Source of the DNA: Planctomycetota bacterium
GTDB lineage: Bacteria; Planctomycetota; Planctomycetia; Gemmatales; Gemmataceae
Assembly (NCBI GenBank): GCA_018970845.1
Contig: JAGWVO010000259.1
Coordinates: 1-5,500 of the forward strand
DNA: 5,500 bases
Direction of reading: 5' to 3'
In this document: in pieces, positions 1-5,500 of the stretch
Layout of the letters: each line of letters starts with the position of its first letter
How positions within the stretch are numbered: position 1 is the stretch's first letter
The notes under the pieces: model-generated
Databases searched by the model: none
The model's input: only the letters and a program-made list of their open reading frames with translations
What the model was told of the DNA's origin: nothing
Position numbers and translations under genes: made by a program

Positions 1-783
1 GAACGCGACCGACCCGTTGCCGATGTAGCTCTGGAACTCGGGCGGTGAACCCGAAGGCTCGGAAGGCGCCGGGTCGGTAGGGCCGGAATCCGCCGTGCCC
101 GGATCGCCGGTCGCGGTGGTGACGGTTTCGGCAGGAACTTCCGATGCCTCGGGCAGGGAAACAACCTTTGAGACGCTCGAGGAGCGCTTGGGAAATCGAA
201 TGCCGCTGGAACCCGAAAAATCAACGGCGCCGTCGTGTGGCCCGAGCGCTGCAGTGAAGGCCTGGGGTGGCGCGTCGGCAATGATGGCTTCGCCGGGGCC
301 GGTCACCCGGATGGAATTCTCCTGCGTGACGCGCAGCACCGTAGCCGATCGGCTCAGATTCTCCAGGCTGGCCACGACATCGACTTGGGCGTTCACCTCG
401 ATCTCGATGCCCTTGAGTGTTCCCAGGGCCGGATCGAAGCGCGGCAGTGCCACCACCTCGTCGGGAGAAGAGGAAATCAGGTTGAACGACCCCGAGAACG
501 AGATGACCGAACTGTTTCCCGCCACGCGGGAGTCGCGATCAAAGACAAACCTGCCCGATTCATCGGTGGTGGCGGTGCCGACGATCACCCCCTGGCGGGT
601 GACCAGTTGGAGGGGGGAACCGGAGATGCCTGTTTCACCCGAGTCGCGAAGGCCGTTGGCGTTGAGGTCCTCATACACCAGGCCGGAGATGGCGAGCGAG
701 GCGGCCGGCACCGCCCTGGATTCAAGGAACTCGATTCCAGGCCTGGAATAGCTCGTGCGTTGGGATGCGCGGAACATGGCCAT
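1..783 (-). CDS. Surface/exported protein with SdrD-B-like and choice-of-anchor-E-like domains (3' end missing)
   Basis: The frame stays open from the ATG at 783 to the window edge (261 codons seen), so the C-terminus is missing. Residues 16-28 carry the planctomycete export-associated motif (F-L-E-S-R-A-V-P-A-A). Residues 32-90 resemble an SdrD B-like fold: S-G-L-V-Y-E-D opens it, a 12-residue EF-hand-like calcium loop lies at 39-50 (D39, N41, N43, G44, E50), and D-E-S-G-R-F-V-F follows. Residues 110-126 (V-V-A-L-P-R-F-D-P-A-L-G-T-L-K-G-I) match the signature I recall for choice-of-anchor E domains. D-G-A-V-D-F-S-G-S-S-G at 184-194 and Y-I-G-N-G-S-V at 253-259 fit later parts of that domain. 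A Ser/Thr/Pro/acidic stretch fills about 205-248. The start at 783 is preferred over the ATG at 777 because a strong ribosome site sits 8 bases ahead. The gene lies 72 bases after the barrel gene on the same strand and is probably co-transcribed with it. A structural surface role is inferred; no enzymatic motif is seen. Confidence 0.8.
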   Translation of the reverse strand, partial: MAMFRASQRTSYSRPGIEFLESRAVPAASLAISGLVYEDLNANGLRDSGETGISGSPLQLVTRQGVIVGTATTDESGRFVFDRDSRVAGNSSVISFSGSFNLISSSPDEVVALPRFDPALGTLKGIEIEVNAQVDVVASLENLSRSATVLRVTQENSIRVTGPGEAIIADAPPQAFTAALGPHDGAVDFSGSSGIRFPKRSSSVSKVVSLPEASEVPAETVTTATGDPGTADSGPTDPAPSEPSGSPPEFQSYIGNGSVAF

Positions 784-791
784 GAGACAAA

Positions 792-798
792 CCCCTCC
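792..798 (-). promoter_or_regulatory. Ribosome binding site of the surface-protein gene
   Basis: On the minus strand this reads GGAGGGG and ends 8 bases before the ATG at 783. It is a strong Shine-Dalgarno match and decides the start in favour of 783. The second ATG, two codons later at 777, would have a 14-base spacing. Confidence 0.7.
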
Positions 799-801
799 GT
801 G

Positions 802-826
802 GGTTCCCGGTGCCCACCCCCGAACC
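802..826 (-). other. Possible RNA stem-loop just upstream of the ribosome site
   Basis: On the minus strand an outer GGTTC/GAACC stem and an inner GGT/ACC stem enclose a four-base loop, with a small purine internal loop between them. It lies in the 72-base gap between the barrel gene and the surface-protein gene, 3 bases before the ribosome site. No T-run follows, so it does not look like an intrinsic terminator. It could tune translation of the downstream gene or be a chance product of G-rich sequence. Confidence 0.25.
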
Positions 827-855
827 TTCCCGCCCGGGGGCGTTTCCAATGCTGC

Positions 856-2685
856 TCAGTAGCGAATCTCGAGGCCCACATTGACGCCCTGGGCCCAAAG
901 GTCGGTGAACTGGATCTGCTGCGCGGGCCGGGCCGGCAAGGCGGTGCCCGAGGTTCCCGGGGGCACGAGGTTGGGGTTGACAACCGTGTCGATGAGGCCG
1001 CCGGAACGGGCGACATTCGACCAATACAGGATATTGTAACCAGCGAACACCTTCATGCGCGGCGTCAGGTAGTAGCCCACGGTGAAGCCGAGTTCGGGAA
1101 CCACCGAGAAGTGGTTGTCGCTGTAGTTGCCGATGTTGGATCGCTGGGCCAGCAGGCCGCCCTGGTAGTTGTTGGAGACGCCTGGCGAGTTGATCTGTGT
1201 GTTGCCGGAGATGTCGGCGTTCACATTGGTCTGGCCAAGGGCGACCTTCACGGTGGTGTCGAAGGCCCACCGCTTGTAATTGAACCCGAGCATCACGCCC
1301 AGCTGGCCGCCCCAGAAGGTGTTCTGGGTGCTGAAGGAATCGTTGACGATGTAGGAGTCTCCCTGTCCACTGGTGCCGTAAAGCGTCTCGTTGATGGAGA
1401 GCGTGTCGTTGAGGTTGAGGTTTCGCACGCCGGCGAGCGCGTCGATGGTCCAGTACGGCCCTCGGCGGATGCCGAAGCGGGCGTTGAGGTCGCCGCCATA
1501 GAACTGGGTCTGGTCACTCACGGTGACGGTGCCGCCCAGCCCGAAGCCCTGGTTGGCGGAAGCGGGCACGCCGACGAATTCAACCGCCTGCCGGTTGTTG
1601 AGCGCGTTGACGAACGGCCGGCCCAGCACGGGATTGGGCGTGGCGGTGTTTCCAAACGACTGGAAGGAGGCCGAGGTGTCGTTGTTGCCCATGCCGAAGA
1701 AGGTGAATTCCGTGGCGAAATCCTGGGCGCGGTTCCACCAGTAGCCGACCTTCACCCGGCCGCCGTTGGTCATTCCCGTGGCGAGGTCGCCGTTGTCGCC
1801 GCCGTAAAGCACATTCGTTCCGGGCTGATAGAGCGCGCCCGGGGGTGAGGCCGCGAGATTCGAACTGGAAGTCACGAGGGCCGGAGTCTGGTTGCCGGTC
1901 AGCGCCCAGGAGAGGTACTCGAAGGAGGCGTAAATCCGATACCTGTTGAGGTGGGGCTTGTCAGGGTCGATCATTTCCTCGTTCTGGAAGGCGGTGCCTC
2001 GGAGGGCCCGGGCGCGAAGCCTTTGCAGCCAGGTTCCGCCAAGACCGAGTTCATCACCACCGTCAACGATGACTTCGCCCGGCAGGGTCTCGATGACCGT
2101 TCCGCCCGCTCCGGGGGTGATGACGCGGGTCGCGCCCGGCACGGCGGGGCCCGTCACGATGCCCGGTTGCGTGACGATGGTGCCCGGCTGGGGCATGACC
2201 ACGATGTTTCCCGGACCCATCGGCATGGGTTGGGTGACCATGGGGGCCGGCTGGATCACCTGCGGCAGCGCCGAGGCCGGTTGGGGCATCGCCATGGGAA
2301 CGGGGCGGGGAAGCGGCAGCGGCGCGGGTGCCACACCGGCCGACGGTGTGCGGACCGTTTGGTCGGCAACAAAAGTGGTGGCAATGGCCGCTCCCGGCTG
2401 GGCCACGACCCCGACAGGTTGCTGCTGCGTCAGCAGCGGACCCGAGGCCATGGTCACACCCGCGGGAATGATCGATTGGTCGAAACGGCGGGGCTCGACC
2501 GGTCGAGCGGGCGGGGTGGCAACGGGGGCCGGACCCGAAACAGCCACGATGCGCGGGGCGCCAAGGGTGGCAATGGGGGGAGTCCCGGGGGTGCCCGCGA
2601 CAGGCACCTGGCCTAAGGCCATTTCCCACTGGGCCAACCAGACGAGCATGCAGGCCACAAGGTGACGCTTCCGTGCGTGTTTCAT
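856..2685 (-). CDS. BBP7 family outer membrane beta-barrel protein with proline-rich N-terminal extension
   Basis: This is a 609-residue predicted outer membrane protein. Residues 1-25 form a signal peptide: basic start M-K-H-A-R-K-R-H, a hydrophobic core, and A-L-G before Q26. Residues 26-205 are low in complexity and rich in Pro, Gln, Val and Ala, probably an unstructured periplasmic stretch. The barrel runs from about 248 to 609 and shows BBP7 (DUF1551-type) hallmarks: Y-A-S-F-E-Y-L-S-W at 252-260, T-P-A-L-V-T-S-S at 267-274, V-L-Y-G-G at 292-296, G-G-R-V-K-V-G-Y-W at 308-316, and repeated Y-x-G-G-x-L / L-G-F strand motifs. The last residues (V-N-V-G-L-E-I-R-Y) alternate in polarity and end in Tyr, like a signal for barrel assembly. 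The ATG at 2685 is chosen because AAGGAG lies 7 bases ahead. The frame is open up to 2970, but the extra residues are not export-like. BBP7 proteins are abundant in planctomycetes and their exact function is unknown. Confidence 0.9.
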   Translation of the reverse strand: MKHARKRHLVACMLVWLAQWEMALGQVPVAGTPGTPPIATLGAPRIVAVSGPAPVATPPARPVEPRRFDQSIIPAGVTMASGPLLTQQQPVGVVAQPGAAIATTFVADQTVRTPSAGVAPAPLPLPRPVPMAMPQPASALPQVIQPAPMVTQPMPMGPGNIVVMPQPGTIVTQPGIVTGPAVPGATRVITPGAGGTVIETLPGEVIVDGGDELGLGGTWLQRLRARALRGTAFQNEEMIDPDKPHLNRYRIYASFEYLSWALTGNQTPALVTSSSNLAASPPGALYQPGTNVLYGGDNGDLATGMTNGGRVKVGYWWNRAQDFATEFTFFGMGNNDTSASFQSFGNTATPNPVLGRPFVNALNNRQAVEFVGVPASANQGFGLGGTVTVSDQTQFYGGDLNARFGIRRGPYWTIDALAGVRNLNLNDTLSINETLYGTSGQGDSYIVNDSFSTQNTFWGGQLGVMLGFNYKRWAFDTTVKVALGQTNVNADISGNTQINSPGVSNNYQGGLLAQRSNIGNYSDNHFSVVPELGFTVGYYLTPRMKVFAGYNILYWSNVARSGGLIDTVVNPNLVPPGTSGTALPARPAQQIQFTDLWAQGVNVGLEIRY

Positions 2686-2692
2686 CCTTGAT

Positions 2693-2698
2693 CTCCTT
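2693..2698 (-). promoter_or_regulatory. Ribosome binding site of the BBP7-like gene
   Basis: The minus strand reads AAGGAG, 7 bases before the ATG at 2685. An in-frame ATG at 2706 lies upstream of this site and would put seven basic and polar residues ahead of the signal peptide, so the site favours 2685. Confidence 0.7.
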
Positions 2699-2707
2699 TT
2701 CGACATC

Positions 2708-2729
2708 AGGTTGCCAATCTCAAGGTTGC
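2708..2729. repeat. Direct repeat AGGTTGC x2 ahead of the BBP7-like gene
   Basis: AGGTTGC occurs at 2708-2714 and again at 2723-2729, a 15-base start-to-start period. The pair lies 23-44 bases upstream of the start at 2685, in the expected 5' leader or core promoter. It may be an operator or may be chance. Confidence 0.4.
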
Positions 2730-2766
2730 ATTTCGAAAACCAAGGCCCCCGCTGCCGTCCGGCCAT

Positions 2767-2790
2767 GACCCCGCGAGGCGACCCCGCGAG
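2767..2790. repeat. Tandem 11-base direct repeat GACCCCGCGAG in the divergent control region
   Basis: GACCCCGCGAG is perfectly repeated at 2767-2777 and 2780-2790, a 13-base period with only two bases between copies. It lies about 82-105 bases upstream of the BBP7-like start and about 211-234 bases upstream of the beta-propeller start. The position and spacing would suit a regulator binding two half-sites. It may also be simple GC-rich duplication. Confidence 0.5.
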
Positions 2791-2942
2791 ACTCTCCTTT
2801 CTCGTTCGACACAAGCGCGGCCGCCGGGATCGGAAAAGGCAAGCGGAAACCGCCAAACCCCGGGACAGCAATGAGCATCTTGAGCACAACGGGAAGTCAT
2901 GCCACGATTGATGGGTCCACCCCAACTGGTTGGCTTTGCCCC

Positions 2943-2968
2943 GCCGGCACGCACGGATTTGCCGGCAC
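2943..2968. repeat. GCCGGCAC direct repeat / potential hairpin in the beta-propeller gene leader
   Basis: GCCGGCAC occurs at 2943-2950 and 2961-2968. Its GCCGGC core is self-complementary, so the two copies can also pair as a 6-base stem with a 12-base loop in RNA. It lies 33-58 bases upstream of the ATG at 3001. Confidence 0.35.
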
Positions 2969-2989
2969 AACCGTTCTCAACCCCGAAAC

Positions 2990-2994
2990 AGGAG
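2990..2994 (+). promoter_or_regulatory. Ribosome binding site of the beta-propeller gene
   Basis: AGGAG ends 6 bases before the ATG at 3001. It decides the start there, which directly precedes a clean signal peptide, rather than the in-frame ATG at 2899, which has neither. Confidence 0.7.
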
Positions 2995-3000
2995 CACCCG

Positions 3001-4257
3001 ATGAACCGAATGCTGATGGCAGCCCTGGCCCTTGGAATGGCCACGGGAGCCCGGGCCGCTGACGCCAACTGGCCGCAATTCCGCGGGCCGGGCGGCCAAG
3101 GCCACGCCACCGCGGCGATACCCCTGGCCGGTTCCACCCTTCCAACACCCACCTACAAGGTTCCGGTTCCCGGAAAAGGCTGGTCGTCTCCCGTCATTTC
3201 GAACGGGCTGATATTCCTCACGAGCGCGATCCCCTCGGAGGACAAGAAGCAACTGGCCCTCACCGTGCTGGCCTACCACCTCGACGGCTGCAAGGAGGCT
3301 TGGCGCACGCCCGTCTTCCAGCAGGACATGACATCGGCCCCGAAAATCCACGGCAAGAACAGCCATGCCAGCCCCACACCCATCATCGATGGCGACAAGG
3401 TCTTCGTGCATTTCGGCCACATGGGAACGGCGGCCCTCGACACGGCCGGCAAGGTGCTGTGGAAAACCCCCGGTCTTTATGCCAAGCCTGTTCACGGAAA
3501 CGGGGGCAGCCCCGCGCTGGTGGACGGAAAACTGGTCTTCTCCTGCGACGCGACCGACCTCCAGGAAGTGGTGGCGCTGGACGCGTCGACGGGAAAGGTC
3601 GCCTGGCGGACCCGTCGCGACGCCTCCCCCGGAAAGCCTTTCTCCTTCTGCACCCCGCTGGCGGTCGAGGATGGCGGCAAGAAGGTGATGGTTTGCCCGG
3701 GAAGCGACATCGTGCAGGGGCTTGAAGCGTCGACCGGACGTGAAATCTGGAGACTCAAGTACACCGGCTACTCCGTGATTCCGCGGCCGGTCACCGGGGA
3801 TGGCCTCGTGTTCCTGAGCACCAGCTACGACAAGGCGGCGCTCCTGGCGGTGCGACTGGGCGGCGCTGGTGACATCACCCCGAGCCACCTGGCCTGGAAA
3901 CTGGACAAGAACGCCCCGCACACCCCGTCGCCGCTGCTGACCGGCGAGGCCCTTTATGTGGTGAGCGATGCGGGCGTCATGTCGCGGCTGGATCCGAAAA
4001 CCGGCACGCCCGCCTGGCAGGAACGGCTTGCCGGCCACTACTCCGCCTCGCCCGTGCTTGCCACGGGCGGACAAATCCTGCTGGCTTCCGAGGAGGGTGA
4101 CATCACGGTGGTCCGCGACGCCGCCAAGTTCGAGAAGGTGGCCACCGCGAAGTTGGGGGAAAGGTCGCTCGCGTCACCGGCCTTGGCGGGCAAGGTGATG
4201 ATCATTCGGGGCGAGGAACACCTGTTCCGCTTCGACGCGCCCTCGATCGGGCGCTGA
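3001..4257 (+). CDS. Secreted PQQ-like (BamB-like) beta-propeller repeat protein
   Basis: This is a 418-residue predicted periplasmic protein. Residues 1-19 form a signal peptide (M-N-R-M-L-M-A-A-L-A..., with A-R-A at 17-19). The mature part opens with N-W-P-Q-F-R-G-P at 23-30, a sequence typical of planctomycete proteins annotated as PQQ-binding-like or BamB-like. Propeller blades repeat two patterns. The first is S-P-x-x-x-x-G-x-x-F/L near 63, 124, 170, 310, 350 and 392. The second is L-D-x-x-T-G-K-x-x-W near 146-154, 193-202, 241-250 and 330-339. Length fits a complete single propeller. No lipobox, kinase or dehydrogenase domain is seen. The name PQQ-like describes the fold; cofactor binding is not shown. 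A scaffold or ligand-binding role at the envelope is inferred. The gene is divergent from the BBP7-like gene and ends 26 bases before the oppositely oriented HEAT/TPR gene. Confidence 0.88.
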   Translation: MNRMLMAALALGMATGARAADANWPQFRGPGGQGHATAAIPLAGSTLPTPTYKVPVPGKGWSSPVISNGLIFLTSAIPSEDKKQLALTVLAYHLDGCKEAWRTPVFQQDMTSAPKIHGKNSHASPTPIIDGDKVFVHFGHMGTAALDTAGKVLWKTPGLYAKPVHGNGGSPALVDGKLVFSCDATDLQEVVALDASTGKVAWRTRRDASPGKPFSFCTPLAVEDGGKKVMVCPGSDIVQGLEASTGREIWRLKYTGYSVIPRPVTGDGLVFLSTSYDKAALLAVRLGGAGDITPSHLAWKLDKNAPHTPSPLLTGEALYVVSDAGVMSRLDPKTGTPAWQERLAGHYSASPVLATGGQILLASEEGDITVVRDAAKFEKVATAKLGERSLASPALAGKVMIIRGEEHLFRFDAPSIGR

Positions 4258-4283
4258 TCCAGACGGGTTGAAAGTGGAGGGCC

Positions 4284-4991
4284 TCAAGCGGCGGCGCTGT
4301 CGTCGCCCAGGGCCTTCTCCAGCAAACGGATCGTGGATGACACCCCGGCCATATGAGGATTGAGTCCCTCGGCCTTGCGAAAAGCCCATAGCGCCGCCGT
4401 GCTTCGCCCCAGCCGCATCAACGACTGGGCAAGCCCGGCCTGGGCGCCGAAATGGTGCGGATTGAGTGCCAGTACCCGTTCACAGTCACGCGCCGACGCC
4501 GCGAAGTCCCGGCCTTGGAAGTGGATGATGGCCCGTTGGTTCCAAGCCTCGGCGAAGTCCGGCCGCCTACGCACCAGCTGGTTGAGCGCCTCAAGCACCA
4601 TGCCCCTGGTTTCCAAATCCAAGGCCTCCCGCAAAAGCGCCGCGTCCTCGGGCAACCGGCCGCGGAACCACACTCTCCAGAGGGCTTCCGCCACCGCGCG
4701 GCGCACCGAGCCTTCCTCATCCTGAAGCATTCCGGCCAACTCGCCGTTGCAGTTCCATGAGCCTGTGAGGCCCAAGGCGAACACGGCCGCTTCACGGGCC
4801 TGGGGATTTGCCGAGGCCGCCACGCGCAGCAGGGTTGTTTCGTTGTAGCGCGCTGAAACCTTTCGGGCGAAGTGGGCGATTTCGCGGGCGTTCCGTCGGG
4901 TCCAGTCCTCGCGGCTCTGGCAGGGGCCCGGCCGACGAAGCCTGATGAAATAACGCAGGACCTGGGGGATCGCGCCGCGTTTCGGGACCAT
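4284..4991 (-). CDS. HEAT-repeat plus tetratricopeptide-repeat protein
   Basis: This 235-residue protein has no signal peptide or membrane segment, so it is probably cytoplasmic. Residues 1-50 are basic and not recognised. Residues 52-110 look like HEAT-type helical repeats: A-N-P-Q-A-R-E-A-A-V-F-A-L-G at 61-74 and E-G-S-V-R-R-A-V-A-E-A-L at 93-104. Residues about 131-228 are TPR-like: A-E-A-W-N-Q-R-A at 147-154, then F-A-A-S-A-R-D-C-E-R-V-L-A-L-N-P at 163-178, then A-G-L-A-Q-S-L-M-R-L-G-R and a final N-P. Both repeat types bind other proteins, so an adaptor role is inferred; no catalytic motif is seen. The ATG at 4991 is the first possible start after an in-frame TAG. The ribosome site is weak (GAGG, 8 bases ahead). 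It is convergent with the beta-propeller gene and divergent from the sigma factor gene. Confidence 0.8.
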   Translation of the reverse strand: MVPKRGAIPQVLRYFIRLRRPGPCQSREDWTRRNAREIAHFARKVSARYNETTLLRVAASANPQAREAAVFALGLTGSWNCNGELAGMLQDEEGSVRRAVAEALWRVWFRGRLPEDAALLREALDLETRGMVLEALNQLVRRRPDFAEAWNQRAIIHFQGRDFAASARDCERVLALNPHHFGAQAGLAQSLMRLGRSTAALWAFRKAEGLNPHMAGVSSTIRLLEKALGDDSAAA

Positions 4992-5200
4992 GAGGGGGAC
5001 CTCGCTCTTTGGGATGGACGAATCCTAGGAACAGTCCGGAAACCGTGCCACCCCTTTCCACCTTTTGGTTCCTATGTCGTTGGCCATGCGCTGTTTGTGA
5101 TTTCGGGTGATTTTTTTTGCCACCTGCAAGGTAAAATTTAGCCAACGAAAGACCATGCGGCGGTGTAGTGAAACTGGGTAGCACGCGTGAAAGGCGACGC
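4992..5200. promoter_or_regulatory. Divergent intergenic region between the HEAT/TPR gene and the sigma factor gene
   Basis: These 209 bases separate two outward-facing genes. The stretch at about 5091-5150 is clearly more AT-rich than the rest of the window and includes an eight-T run (5111-5118) and TAAAAT at 5132-5137, a possible -10 element for the sigma factor gene with no good -35 at normal spacing. TCGTTGGC at 5077-5084 and GCCAACGA at 5141-5148 form a perfect 8-base inverted repeat flanking this patch. Confidence 0.45.
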
Positions 5201-5500
5201 ATGAACAACGGCACGCCCAAACCGATTGGCGAACACGCCGCCACCGACTCGGCCTTGGCAACCATGGCGCGCAACGGCAACGCCGCGGCGTGGGGAATCC
5301 TTGCCTCAAGGCATTACGAACCGCTTTTCCGATGGCTTTGGCGGCTGTGTGGCAAGCACGAGGTTGCCGAGGACCTGGCGCAAGATGCCTTCATGCGGGC
5401 CTTCACCAAGATCGAGCTTTTTCAGGAGGGGACCCAATTCCGGGCTTGGTTGTTCCGGATCGGGCATAACTTGTGGGCCAACCACTGCCGGTCGATGTCG
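5201..5500 (+). CDS. ECF-type RNA polymerase sigma factor (3' end missing)
   Basis: The window holds the first 100 residues. Sigma-70 region 2 is clear. V-A-E-D-L-A-Q-D-A-F-M-R-A-F at 55-68 is the region 2.1/2.2 core-binding helix. F-R-A-W-L-F-R-I-G-H-N-L-W at 80-92 is the region 2.3/2.4 helix that melts and reads the -10 element. Residues 1-20 are a polar leader without known features. Region 4, which reads the -35 element, would lie beyond the right edge, so completeness and ECF subgroup cannot be judged. The ATG at 5201 has AAAGG 6 bases ahead; an in-frame GTG at 5168 is a weaker alternative. The product would act in the cytoplasm by directing RNA polymerase to a specific regulon. No anti-sigma gene is visible on the left side. 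Confidence 0.9.
   Translation, partial: MNNGTPKPIGEHAATDSALATMARNGNAAAWGILASRHYEPLFRWLWRLCGKHEVAEDLAQDAFMRAFTKIELFQEGTQFRAWLFRIGHNLWANHCRSMS

Larger units (their letters stand above)
2686..3000. promoter_or_regulatory. Divergent intergenic control region between the BBP7-like and beta-propeller genes
   Basis: These 315 bases must carry the start signals of two genes transcribed away from each other. Three short direct-repeat pairs are visible (2708-2729, 2767-2790, 2943-2968). There is also a small GCGG-AAA-CCGC stem near 2844-2854 and an 8-base palindrome TTTCGAAA at 2731-2738. I found no convincing -35/-10 pair on either strand, which is unsurprising because planctomycete promoters often diverge from the enteric consensus. 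The open frames crossing this region lack ribosome sites and protein-like composition. Confidence 0.55.

Noticed and set aside
95..751. A plus-strand open frame of 218 codons.
   Set aside because: It is antisense to the surface-protein gene, which has clear domains and a strong ribosome site. The translation shows no family features.
235..1848. A 537-codon plus-strand open frame opposite the surface-protein and barrel genes.
   Set aside because: It spans two well-supported minus-strand genes and the gap between them, has no recognisable domain or signal, and is very rich in Gly, Val, His and Arg, as expected from the complement of GC-rich codons.
1946..2665. Overlapping plus- and minus-strand open frames of about 190-240 codons over the proline-rich segment.
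   Set aside because: Low-complexity GC-rich coding sequence leaves other frames open. The translations are repetitive Gly/Ala/Met or His/Arg/Gly and match nothing.
2727..2743. A sigma-54-like GG-N10-GC pattern on the minus strand upstream of the BBP7-like gene.
   Set aside because: Only the GG and TGCA bases fit; the CACG part of the consensus is missing and no activator site is evident.
2686..2970. An N-terminal extension of the BBP7-like frame by 95 residues.
   Set aside because: The signal peptide at 2685 is directly preceded by AAGGAG. An extension would bury the signal peptide internally.
2871..3062. A 63-codon upstream frame ahead of the beta-propeller gene.
   Set aside because: It has no ribosome site, overlaps the true start out of frame, and its composition looks like translated non-coding DNA.
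2977..4074. A 365-codon minus-strand open frame opposite the beta-propeller gene.
   Set aside because: The plus-strand gene has a signal peptide, ribosome site and propeller repeats. The antisense product has no coherent features.
4258..4320. A terminator for the convergent beta-propeller and HEAT/TPR genes.
   Set aside because: The 26-base gap has no hairpin with a T-run. A weak GC stem at about 4290-4308 lies in the HEAT/TPR coding end and lacks a T-run.
1..5500. CRISPR array, insertion sequence, tRNA/rRNA gene, or defence system.
   Set aside because: No regularly spaced repeats, transposase motifs, terminal inverted repeats, cloverleaf or effector domains were seen on either strand.

Overview
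The window looks like chromosomal DNA of a GC-rich planctomycete, plausibly a Gemmata- or Isosphaera-type lineage. This rests on protein families. One gene encodes a BBP7-type outer membrane barrel. A second protein opens with the planctomycete surface-protein motif (L-E-S-R-x-x-P-A). A third is a secreted beta-propeller protein with the N-W-P-Q-F-R-G-P opening common in planctomycetes. The genus is inference; no rRNA or tRNA gene is present.

Layout, left to right. Positions 1-783 (minus) hold a surface protein cut by the left edge, with an SdrD-B-like domain followed by a choice-of-anchor-E-like domain. Positions 856-2685 (minus) hold the BBP7-like barrel; its 72-base spacing and shared strand suggest one transcript with the surface protein. 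Positions 2686-3000 are a 315-base divergent control region with several short direct repeats. Positions 3001-4257 (plus) encode the secreted PQQ-like/BamB-like beta-propeller protein. It converges, across a 26-base gap with no visible terminator, on a HEAT plus TPR repeat protein at 4284-4991 (minus). After a 209-base divergent gap with an AT-rich patch, an ECF-type sigma factor starts at 5201 (plus) and is cut by the right edge after conserved region 2.

Three of the five genes encode exported proteins, one expected in the outer membrane, one at the surface and one in the periplasm, so the left and centre form an envelope block. The right part (repeat scaffold protein and sigma factor) is cytoplasmic and probably regulatory. 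No mobile element, CRISPR array, RNA gene or defence system is visible. I see no convincing undescribed system. The best leads are the tandem repeat in the divergent control region, the low-complexity insertion inside the anchor-type domain, and the HEAT/TPR gene divergent from a sigma factor. Many long open frames opposite the real genes are explained by high GC at third codon positions.
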